From positions 1-64,000 of the forward strand of contig JAIYAQ010000005.1 in NCBI GenBank assembly GCA_027488975.1: a stretch of 64,000 bases of DNA. The letters are read 5' to 3'. The DNA is from Cyanobium sp. E1_MAG_00006 (GTDB lineage: Bacteria > Cyanobacteriota > Cyanobacteriia > PCC-6307 > Cyanobiaceae). Of this stretch, positions 27,292 to 36,948 are shown piece after piece. The notes under the pieces are model-generated. The model was given only the letters and a program-made list of their open reading frames with translations, did not search any database and was not told the DNA's origin. Both the position numbers and the translations under genes were made by a program. How positions within the stretch are numbered: position 1 is the first letter of the stretch; the number at the start of each line of letters is the position of its first letter.

Positions 27292-28034
27292 TCAGCTGCG
27301 GAACAGGCGTGAGTAGAGCTCGGCATGCTGCAGCTGGGCCAGGGAGGCCCCCACCCCACCGCTCCAGAGGGTGCGGGGGTCAGCCGCGGCGAGGGCGTGG
27401 GCCCGCTCGGCGATCAGCGGCGCCAGCGCCAGCTGCAAGCGCTGCCCCTGGGTGGGGCCAAGCGGCACCAGCCGCACGGCGGCGCTGATCTGATTGGCAA
27501 CCCAGCCGTAGAGGTAGGCCTCCTCAATGGCGGGAGAGCCGAGCCCAAGGCAGCAGGCGGCCCAGGCGAAGGCGGCGGGCCAGGCCAGGGTGGGCGCCGC
27601 CGTGGTGGAGGGCCCAGCGCCCCCCGCCGCCGGCAGCGGCCAGCCCAGATCCGCCAGCAGCAGCAGCAACGACAGACCCATCTGGCGCTGCTGGGCCCGC
27701 AGCTCCGGTGCCTCGCGCTGCGCCAGCAGCCAGCCGTCGAGATCCGCCAATGCGTTCCAGGCCTGCCGGGCCCGCTCAGCCCCGCCGTCCTCAGCGGCCT
27801 CCGCGCCCATGCCCTCAGGCAGGTTGTGCAGCAAAGCCTGCAACGGTGCCAGGGCCGCGACCTCGAGCGTGATCGCACCACCCATCAACTCGGCCCGCAG
27901 CCAGGCCTCCAACGGCTCGACAGCCGTGAGCCGACCGGCCTGCACGAGCACCTCCAGGCCCTCGGAGTAGCTGAAGGCCCCCACCGGCAGAGAGGGGCTC
28001 ACCAGCTGGAACAGCCGCAGCCGCGCCGGATCGC

Positions 28035-28038
<4 letters not shown>
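27292..28038 (-). CDS. ureF: Urease accessory protein UreF
   Basis: All-helical accessory protein that bridges UreG and UreD during nickel insertion into urease. 248 residues. The family N-terminus LRLFQLVSPSLPVGAFSYSE followed by GLEVLVQAGR is clear, as is the C-terminal RLVPLGPTQGQRLQLALAPL segment. A Gly/Ala/Pro-rich insertion lies in the middle. The start overlaps the ureE end by ATGA. Downstream, the usual neighbour ureG is displaced by an ABC transporter. Confidence 0.93.
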
Positions 28039-28613
<575 letters not shown>

Positions 28614-28731
28614 CAGATCAAGCCTCCTGCCACGGCCGCCGCAGCCTCACCGCTCACGCTGCACCCAGTGTGCCTGCGGCGCCAGGATCGCCCGGCATTG
28701 CCGGAGCAGACTTCCACCAGTGGGCGCCACC

Positions 28732-29685
28732 ATGACGCAGCCGGGCTCCGACAACGCCACACCGCAACCGTGGTGCGCCGAGGCGCGGCTGCGCTTCCTG
28801 CGGCGGGGCGACCACACCGGCCATCAGGGCAGCGCCAGCTCGCCACTGAAGCTGCAGCGGGCCTTCCGTCAGAGCAGCGGCCATTGCGAGCTGCCGCTTC
28901 TGCATACGGCCGGCGGTCTGGTGGGGGGCGATGAGCTGCGGATCACGGCCGAACTGGAGCCCGGCAGCCGTGCCCTGCTCACCAGCGTCGCCGCCCAGAA
29001 GGTGTACGGCACCGTGGCGCGCTCCCGCCGCAGGCCCGCCGGCGCCTGGGCCCAACAAACGCTCAACCTGCGGCTGGCAGCCGGCAGTGATCTGGAGTGG
29101 CTGCCGCAGGAGCTGGTGCTCTATGCCGATGGGCTGTTCGAGCAGCAGGCCCGGGTGGAACTGGAGGCCGGTGCCAGCTTTCTGGGCATCGAGGTGGTGC
29201 GGCTGGGGCGCACGGCCGCAGGGGAAACGCTGGCCGCGGGGCGCTGGCGCTCCTGCCTGGAGATCCGCCGCAGCGGCCGCTGGGAGCTGGTGGATCGGCT
29301 CGAGCTGGGGGGCGAAAGCCTCACCGGCAGTCATGGCCTGGCGGGTGAGCCGGTGTTCGGCTCGCTGGTGTGGGTGGCGCCGCGGCCGCTGGCGGCCGGG
29401 GAGCTGGAGCAGCTGATGGCCGACTGCCGTGCCGACCGGCGCGGGTTGGAAGGGGAGATGGCCTGTGGCGCCCTTGAGCAGGGGCTCGTGGCCCGCTACC
29501 GCGGCCCCTCCAGCCAGGCGGCCCGCCACTGGTTCAGCCGCATCTGGCGCCGCAGCCGCGCATTGCGGGGCCTGGCACCACCGGAACTGCCGCGGGTGTG
29601 GCCGTTCCAGGAGCAGCCGTTCGCCAAGCACGCACCTGCTGCCGCGGCAGTGCCGACCGTCGGCCCCAACACCGGTTCACCCTGA
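28732..29685 (+). CDS. ureD: Urease accessory protein UreD
   Basis: Scaffold accessory protein (UreD/UreH) that binds apo-urease for nickel delivery. 317 residues. Family markers: PLKLQRAFRQS, ELPLLHTAGGLVGGDELRI, LTSVAAQKVYGT, WLPQELVLYADG and FLGIEVVRLGR. The frame is open from 28504, but the ATG at 28732 is right before the conserved domain and leaves room for a divergent promoter with ureE. No NtcA consensus was found in that 118-base gap. ureA follows after 37 bases. Confidence 0.94.
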   Translation: MTQPGSDNATPQPWCAEARLRFLRRGDHTGHQGSASSPLKLQRAFRQSSGHCELPLLHTAGGLVGGDELRITAELEPGSRALLTSVAAQKVYGTVARSRRRPAGAWAQQTLNLRLAAGSDLEWLPQELVLYADGLFEQQARVELEAGASFLGIEVVRLGRTAAGETLAAGRWRSCLEIRRSGRWELVDRLELGGESLTGSHGLAGEPVFGSLVWVAPRPLAAGELEQLMADCRADRRGLEGEMACGALEQGLVARYRGPSSQAARHWFSRIWRRSRALRGLAPPELPRVWPFQEQPFAKHAPAAAAVPTVGPNTGSP

Positions 29686-29722
29686 ACCTGACCAGGGCCA
29701 CCACCCCTGCCAAAGTGAATGA

Positions 29723-30025
29723 ATGCTCCTCACGCCTCAGGAAAAGGACAAACTGCTGATCGTCACCGCCGCCCTGCTGGCGGAGCGGCGGCTGAACCGC
29801 GGCCTGAAGCTGAACCACCCGGAGGCGGTGGCCTGGCTGAGCTTTCTCGTGCTGGAAGGCGCACGCGACGGCAGGAGCGTGGCCGACCTGATGGCCGAGG
29901 GCACAACCTGGCTCACTCGTGAGCAGGTGATGGAGGGGGTGCCGGAGCTGGTGCACGAGGTGCAGATCGAAGCGGTCTTCACCGATGGCACCAAGCTCGT
30001 CACCCTGCACGAGCCGATCCGCTGA
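29723..30025 (+). CDS. ureA: Urease gamma subunit
   Basis: Small structural subunit of the nickel enzyme that hydrolyses urea to ammonia and carbon dioxide. 100 residues, the typical length. [20 protein letters not shown] at the start and the [20 protein letters not shown] segment near the end are diagnostic. It stands 4 bases before ureB in the ureDABC operon. Confidence 0.97.
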   Translation: MLLTPQEKDKLLIVTAALLAERRLNRGLKLNHPEAVAWLSFLVLEGARDGRSVADLMAEGTTWLTREQVMEGVPELVHEVQIEAVFTDGTKLVTLHEPIR

Positions 30026-30029
30026 GCCC

Positions 30030-30347
30030 ATGCCTCCCCTGATCCCCGGCGAACTACTTCCCGAACCCGGCGAGCTGGAGCTCAATGCCGGCCGGCCGGT
30101 CACCACCGTGCTGGTGGCCAACCGCGGAGACCGTCCGGTGCAGGTGGGCTCCCACTTCCATTTCTTCGAGGCCAACGAGGCGCTGGTGTTCGAGCGGGAG
30201 GCCACCAGGGGCCAGCGACTCGACATTCCCGCCGGTACGGCGATCCGCTTCGAACCCGGTGACAGCCGCGAGGTGCAGCTGGTGCCCTTCGCCGGAGCAC
30301 GCCGCGTGTTCGGCTTCAACGGTCTGGTGAACGGCCCTCTCGACTAA
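30030..30347 (+). CDS. ureB: Urease beta subunit
   Basis: Structural subunit of urease, 105 residues. Diagnostic segments: [16 protein letters not shown], the [16 protein letters not shown] core and [15 protein letters not shown] at the C-terminus. The ATG at 30030 was chosen over the upstream in-frame start inside ureA. It is followed by ureC after 26 bases. Confidence 0.97.
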   Translation: MPPLIPGELLPEPGELELNAGRPVTTVLVANRGDRPVQVGSHFHFFEANEALVFEREATRGQRLDIPAGTAIRFEPGDSREVQLVPFAGARRVFGFNGLVNGPLD

Positions 30348-30373
30348 CGCGCGCTCCACGCACCCACCACCCC

Positions 30374-32086
<1,713 letters not shown>

Positions 32087-32119
32087 ACCAACGGCAGTGA
32101 CAGAACGGTTCTGAACCCT

Positions 32120-32136
32120 TTGCTGGGGACCAGCAA
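32120..32136. terminator. Hairpin between convergent ureC and a PilZ gene, candidate bidirectional terminator
   Basis: TTGCTGG and CCAGCAA form a 7-bp stem with a 3-base loop. A separate palindrome, CAGAAC-G-GTTCTG, lies just before at 32101-32113. Neither has a T-run, so termination is not proven. Position between two converging genes is the main support. Confidence 0.35.
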
Positions 32137-32137
32137 C

Positions 32138-32491
32138 TCAGCCGATGAGCTGCTCTGCCGGGTCAAGCTCCCGGCGGGCAGCACGGCGGCAGGGCAGCAG
32201 AGGTGGAATCGCCGCGAGTAGAGCATCCAAACCCACGCCGAAGGAGAGAACGAAGCCGGAGTTCACGAACCAGCGCAGCTCCCCATGCAGAAGATCCACA
32301 CCGAAGCTCGGGTGCGGTCGCACATCGAGCCTCAAACGCATCAGCGTCGTGATCGCCAGCTCAGGATGCTCGGTGATCAGCAGGCAGAAGCCGCCATTGC
32401 TGATGTCGAGGATGTCCGCCAGCGTCCAAGCGCAGGCTGGTGCGCCATCATCATTCAGCAGCTGCACCCCGATCGGACGACAGGCCTCCAC
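32138..32491 (-). CDS. PilZ-domain protein 1 (start uncertain)
   Basis: Likely c-di-GMP receptor domain. The PilZ D/NxSxxG motif is present as DISNGG within WTLADILDISNGGFCLLI. The first standard start is the GTG at 32491, but the other half of the c-di-GMP site, an Arg-rich RRLHAR preceded by QHQRV, is encoded just upstream (about 32498-32524) in the same open frame. That frame runs unbroken to 32638 with no ATG, GTG or TTG. So either the gene uses a rare start (an ATT at 32638 follows GAGGTGA) or its 5' end was disrupted. It is paralogous to the next PilZ gene upstream on the same strand. Confidence 0.65.
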   Translation of the reverse strand: MEACRPIGVQLLNDDGAPACAWTLADILDISNGGFCLLITEHPELAITTLMRLRLDVRPHPSFGVDLLHGELRWFVNSGFVLSFGVGLDALLAAIPPLLPCRRAARRELDPAEQLIG

Positions 32492-32809
32492 AGGGGCCCG
32501 TGCATGAAGACGACGGACACGCTGATGCTGCGGTTCCAGGGAAGTCGCAGCGGCGAAGTTGGCAAGCGGTCCAGAACCCAGGCCGCTGGACTGGTTCTGG
32601 TCAGAGAGATAACCGCCGGAGATGCTCGTGGAATGAATTCACCTCGGAGACCGAGACCTTCAGAGGCGGCATTACTGGGGTGCAGAGCCTGCTCGTCCGG
32701 TGGCGGCAATCGGTTCAGCTTAGTTAATCGATCTTATCGCTCATTTTAGGCCTCAAGCCAAGCCGCGTCGTCGTGCTTCAGCACATCGTCGCGAGGAGCT
32801 GGGCGACGG

Positions 32810-33319
32810 CTAATCCGTGGTCCAGACAGCCTGGTTGGGATCACGGCGCTGCCCTCGCCGCTCCATGGCCAGCCGGGGAATCGTTGTCAGCTGCGGCTCG
32901 AAGGACAGGCCAAGGGTTGAGAAGCTGTCGGCACTGATCCACCAACGGGTCTTCACAGTCACCCGAACCCAGGGGAAGTTGGGATGGGAGCGCAGATCCA
33001 GCTCCAGCATCTGGCCGGGCTGCAACTCCAGCGAACCGGTGATCAGCAGGCAGAGGCCTCCCAGGCTGATGTCGAGGATGTCGGCGAGCATCCACGAGCC
33101 GGCCGGCTGCCCGTCAGGGTCGAGGGGGCGCAGGGCGATCGGCCGGCTGCCGGCCACGGGGTAGCGCTCCAGGCGCCGGTGTTCCCGTCCGTTCCAGTCC
33201 TCCCCCTCCGAATCCACCAGACGATCAGGATCGTCTTGGCGTCCGACAGCGGCGATGTCGTCGGGCGCCTGAGGCTTGTTCATCGGCCCGCTGATCGGCT
33301 CGCTCATGGTGCTGCACAA
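32810..33319 (-). CDS. PilZ-domain protein 2
   Basis: About 169 residues. Both parts of a PilZ c-di-GMP site can be seen: the Arg-rich REHRRLERYPVAG (about 46-58) and DISLGG in MLADILDISLGGLCLLI (about 81-97). The N-terminal 40 residues are acidic and probably disordered. It shares the arrangement and several identical stretches with the PilZ gene downstream, suggesting a tandem duplication. ATGs at 33319 and 33307 (MSEP) are both possible starts. The effector it controls is not evident. No motility or pilus gene is nearby. Confidence 0.8.
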   Translation of the reverse strand: MCSTMSEPISGPMNKPQAPDDIAAVGRQDDPDRLVDSEGEDWNGREHRRLERYPVAGSRPIALRPLDPDGQPAGSWMLADILDISLGGLCLLITGSLELQPGQMLELDLRSHPNFPWVRVTVKTRWWISADSFSTLGLSFEPQLTTIPRLAMERRGQRRDPNQAVWTTD

Positions 33320-33484
33320 TCCTCCGAGAGATCAGCCGATCAGACTTCATTCTGAGGCCGCCTGTCGGTTCTGCCCACTCCCGGGCCGGCGCCTGAATCC
33401 TGTAACAACCGCTGCCGGGAAGGTCTCCACCCCGCTGGAGGATCGTTCCAGCGAAGTGGCCTCGATCGGCCCGCGGACGGCCCC

Positions 33485-34939
33485 ATGTTCACCGACTACA
33501 GGCCCGGCAAGGGTTACGACGAATATTTCAGCTCCAGCGAACAGCCCCGCCAGGCCCTGCAGCCCCTGCTCGGCGCCCTCGGCGCCCTGGGCCTCGATGA
33601 GCTGAACCGGAACCACGCCGCCGCCGGCATCCTGCTCAAGCGGCTGGGGGCCACCTTTCGCCTCAACGATTCCGGCAGCCGCGGCGGCGAGCGGATCTTG
33701 CCGTTCGACCCCCTGCCCCGCCTGATCGATCAGGCGGACTGGCAGCGGCTGGAGCAGGGGCTGATCCAGCGCCTTGAGGCGATCGATCTCTTCCTGGCCG
33801 ATGTGTATGGCGATCAGAAGATCCTTGCCGACGGCGTGATTCCGCGGGAGGACGTGGAAACCTCCCAGGGCTGGCGGCCGCAGATGCGCGGTTTCAAACC
33901 GCCACTCGGGCTCTGGTGCCAGATCTCAGGCCTCGATCTGGTGCGCGATGGTGCCGGCACCTGGCGGGTGCTGGAAGACAACCTGCGCTGCCCCTCCGGC
34001 GTGGCCTACTTCCTGGAAAACAGGCGCGTGATGAAGCGCATGTTCCCCAGCCTGTTCGCGGGGCGCACGGTCCAGCCGATCGACGATTACCCCTCACGCC
34101 TGCTGCAGACCCTGCGGGATCTCGCCCCCTGGACCGATCGGCCGCGGGTGGTGCTGCTGACCCCGGGGGTGTTCAACAGCGCCTACTTCGAGCACAGCTA
34201 CCTGGCCCAGCAGATGGGAATCGCCCTGGTGGAGGGCCGTGATCTGGCCTGCCAGGACGGACGGGTGTGGATGCGCAGCACCAGCGGGCTTGAGCCGGTG
34301 GATGTGATCTACCGCCGCATCGACGACGACTTCCTCGATCCGGCCGTGTTCCGCTCGGACTCCATGCTGGGGGTGCGGGGCCTGATGGAGGTGTACGCGG
34401 CCGGAAGGGTGGCGATCGCCAACGCACCGGGCACCGGCGTGGCGGACGACAAGCTGATCTACGCCTATCTCCCTGAGATGGTGCGCTACTACCTCGGCGA
34501 GGAGGCGATCATCGAGAACGTGCCCACCTACCTCTGCTCACGGGCGGATGATCAGGCCTACGTGCTCGCGCACCTGAGTGAGCTGGTGGTGAAGGCGGTA
34601 TCGGAGGCAGGGGGCTACGGCATGCTGATCGGTCCTCACGCCAGCGAGGCGGAGATCCTGGAGTTCGCCGACAAGATCCGCGCCAACCCGCGCAACTTCA
34701 TCGCCCAGCCGACCCTGGAGCTCTCAACCGTGCCGTCCCTGAGTGAAGGCGAGCTCTACCCCTGCCATGTGGACCTGCGGCCCTATGTACTGCGGGGCAA
34801 GGAAGCCTGGGTGAGCCCGGGTGGGCTCACACGCGTGGCCCTCAAGCGGGGCTCCCTGGTGGTGAATTCCTCCCAGGGCGGCGGCTGCAAGGACACCTGG
34901 ATCGTTGAGGAAGCTCCTGAGGAGACCGTCGCATGCTGA
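33485..34939 (+). CDS. Circularly permuted ATP-grasp protein (DUF404/DUF407, COG2308)
   Basis: Predicted ATP-dependent carboxylate-amine ligase of 484 residues. Family features: RILPFDPLPRLIDQADW near residue 75, LFLADVYGDQKIL, the ATP-grasp segment VLEDNLRCPSGVAYFLENR, VDVIYRRIDDDFLDP, and SEAGGYGMLIGPHA. The fold is a circularly permuted ATP-grasp, predicted by comparative genomics to form peptide or amide bonds; substrate unknown. Start at the ATG 33485. Its end overlaps the alpha-E gene by 7 bases. First gene of a four-gene cluster. Confidence 0.9.
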   Translation: MFTDYRPGKGYDEYFSSSEQPRQALQPLLGALGALGLDELNRNHAAAGILLKRLGATFRLNDSGSRGGERILPFDPLPRLIDQADWQRLEQGLIQRLEAIDLFLADVYGDQKILADGVIPREDVETSQGWRPQMRGFKPPLGLWCQISGLDLVRDGAGTWRVLEDNLRCPSGVAYFLENRRVMKRMFPSLFAGRTVQPIDDYPSRLLQTLRDLAPWTDRPRVVLLTPGVFNSAYFEHSYLAQQMGIALVEGRDLACQDGRVWMRSTSGLEPVDVIYRRIDDDFLDPAVFRSDSMLGVRGLMEVYAAGRVAIANAPGTGVADDKLIYAYLPEMVRYYLGEEAIIENVPTYLCSRADDQAYVLAHLSELVVKAVSEAGGYGMLIGPHASEAEILEFADKIRANPRNFIAQPTLELSTVPSLSEGELYPCHVDLRPYVLRGKEAWVSPGGLTRVALKRGSLVVNSSQGGGCKDTWIVEEAPEETVAC

Positions 34940-35964
34940 GCCGCGTCGCCGATTCCCTCTACTGGATCAACCGCTACGTGGAGCGGGCCGAGAACATCTC
35001 CCGCTTCGTGGAAGTGAGCGAAGCCATGGCGCTCGACTGCCCGCCCGGCAGCGCCGAGCCCTGGCTGCCGCTGATCGATGCCAGTGGCGATCGCGATCTG
35101 TTCGATGAGCTCTACCCCGGCGGCGGGCCCCAGCAGGTGGTGGAGTTCCTGGTGCGTGCGGAAGCCAATCCCAGCAGCATCGTGAACTGCATCGCCTTCG
35201 CCCGCGAGAACGCCCGGCAGATCCGCGATGTGGTCACCACCGAGATGTGGGAGCAGATCAACGGCCTCTACTGGACACTGCTGGAGAGCGACAGCTTCTG
35301 GCACCAGCCGCCGCAGGAGCAGCTGCGCGAGATCCGGCGGGGCTGCCAGCTGTTCTATGGGGTCACCGATGCCACCCTCAGCCGCGACCTCTCCTGGCAG
35401 TTCAGCCGCCTCGGACGCCTGCTGGAGCGGGCCGACAAGACGACCCGCATCCTCGATGTGAAGTACTTCCTGCTGCTGCCCAGCCCCGAAGAGGTTGGCG
35501 GCGTGCTGGATGAGCTGCAGTGGATCTCGCTGCTGCGCAGCGCCGGCGCCTATCAGATGTTCCGCCAGGCCCAGATGGGCGTGATCACCCCGAAGGCGGT
35601 GGCGGCCTTCCTGCTGCTCGATCCGATCTTCCCCCGCTCAGTGCGCTACTGCCTGGAGCGCATCCACGAAACCCTGCAGGTGGTGCGGGGCCGCTCCGTA
35701 CCCGGAGCACCCGATGAGCTGGAGTGCCTCAGCGGCCTCACCCTGGCCCGCTGGAGCTACACCCATATCGATGAGCTCGTGGCCGGCGGGCTCCACGAGT
35801 CCATCGATGCCCTGCAGACAGATCTCAACAATCTGCATGAGCTGATCCACGAGCGCTACTTCGTGCTGCCAGGCTTCAGCGCCACGGCCAGCGTGGCCGT
35901 TGCCGCTCCCACCGCCCCTTCGGCTTCAGCCTCCAGTCAAGACCTGGCATGCGCGCCCGCCTGA
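34933..35964 (+). CDS. Alpha-E domain protein (DUF403, COG2307)
   Basis: Helical protein of 343 residues that almost always accompanies the circularly permuted ATP-grasp protein. Diagnostic start: MLSRVADSLYWINRYVERAE. Further markers are FARENARQIRDVVTTEMWEQ, GRLLERADKTTRILDVKY and FPRSVRYCLERIHETLQ. The C-terminal 25 residues are Ala/Ser/Pro-rich. Its biochemical role is unknown. It overlaps the ATP-grasp gene by 7 bases and the transglutaminase gene by 16 bases, so the three products are probably made together. Confidence 0.9.
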   Translation: MLSRVADSLYWINRYVERAENISRFVEVSEAMALDCPPGSAEPWLPLIDASGDRDLFDELYPGGGPQQVVEFLVRAEANPSSIVNCIAFARENARQIRDVVTTEMWEQINGLYWTLLESDSFWHQPPQEQLREIRRGCQLFYGVTDATLSRDLSWQFSRLGRLLERADKTTRILDVKYFLLLPSPEEVGGVLDELQWISLLRSAGAYQMFRQAQMGVITPKAVAAFLLLDPIFPRSVRYCLERIHETLQVVRGRSVPGAPDELECLSGLTLARWSYTHIDELVAGGLHESIDALQTDLNNLHELIHERYFVLPGFSATASVAVAAPTAPSASASSQDLACAPA

Positions 35965-36836
35965 TCCACCGGTTCGACTACCGCTACACCAAGCCCGTGC
36001 TGCTGGGTCCGCACCGCTTCTGCCTGCGGCCGCGGCCGCACGGCTTCCAGCGGCTGATCGACTACCGCCTCGAGGTAAGCCCGGACCCGAGCCAGCTCTA
36101 CGACCTGCTCACAGCCGGCGGCGACACGATCACCCGTGCTCGCTTCCTCGGCGAGACGCGCACCTTCACGGTGACCGCCACCAGCGAGGTGGAAACCTTC
36201 ACGCCACCGCTGATCGAGGCCTGCCTGGATGAGGAGATGGCCCAGCTGCCGGTGGCCATCGGCCGCCTGAACCCCGACCTGCTGAGCAACCTGCAGGGCT
36301 GGCTGCCCAACGGCCAGCACGATGCCGCCGCCGTGGATGTGGCCCAGGAGGCGCTGATGGGCAGCGACGGTCGCAGCCTCACCTTCCTGCAGCAGCTGGT
36401 CGAGATCATTCAGGACAGGGTCAAGTACACCCAGCGCCACGTGGGCCCCGCCTGGCCTGCCGGCCGCACCCTCAAGGAGCGGGTGGGCTCCTGCCGCGAC
36501 CTGGCGATGCTGATGATCGAGTGCTGCCGCAGCGTGGGCCTGCCGGCCCGCTTCGTGAGCGGCTACCACCTGGTGGAGCCGAAACCGGAGCGTTACGACC
36601 TGCACGCCTGGACCGAGGTGTACCTGCAGGGGGCCGGCTGGCGCGGCTTCGACCCCAGCGGCAAGGGGGCGGTGGACGATCGCTACATCCCCGTGGCCAG
36701 CTCGTCAAAATCGGATCTCACCGCTGCCGTGAGCGGCAGTTTCTCCGGCCCACCCGGGGTGAAAAGCGAGCTGGACTGGCAGATCGAGGCCGAGATCCTT
36801 GATGCCATGAGCGCCCCGCTCGTGGGCGGCCACTAG
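35949..36836 (+). CDS. Transglutaminase-fold protein (COG1305 type)
   Basis: 295 residues: an N-terminal beta-rich domain (about 1-110) followed by a transglutaminase-like Cys-His-Asp core. The likely catalytic triad is Cys182 in VGSCRDLAMLM, His219 in DLHAWTEVYL and Asp235 in GFDPSGKG. In this family the fold may act as a peptidase or as a transferase. No signal peptide is seen, so it is probably cytoplasmic. In the conserved gene set it is thought to cut or transfer the amide bonds made by the ligases. Coupled to the alpha-E gene by overlap. Confidence 0.9.
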   Translation: MRARLIHRFDYRYTKPVLLGPHRFCLRPRPHGFQRLIDYRLEVSPDPSQLYDLLTAGGDTITRARFLGETRTFTVTATSEVETFTPPLIEACLDEEMAQLPVAIGRLNPDLLSNLQGWLPNGQHDAAAVDVAQEALMGSDGRSLTFLQQLVEIIQDRVKYTQRHVGPAWPAGRTLKERVGSCRDLAMLMIECCRSVGLPARFVSGYHLVEPKPERYDLHAWTEVYLQGAGWRGFDPSGKGAVDDRYIPVASSSKSDLTAAVSGSFSGPPGVKSELDWQIEAEILDAMSAPLVGGH

Positions 36837-36948
36837 AGCTGAGCCAGCTCACCACCGCACCGACAGGCGGATTGGTATCGGTTGCTGCTCCCCGGTGGTC
36901 AGCCCGCGCGCGATGACGGGGGGAATTCCATTCTGCGGCGACCCAGCC

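Noticed and set aside
32455-32709. 84-residue reverse frame overlapping the PilZ 1 5' region
   Set aside because: Different frame from the PilZ motif; no similarity to the second PilZ protein N-terminus; unlikely to be the missing start.
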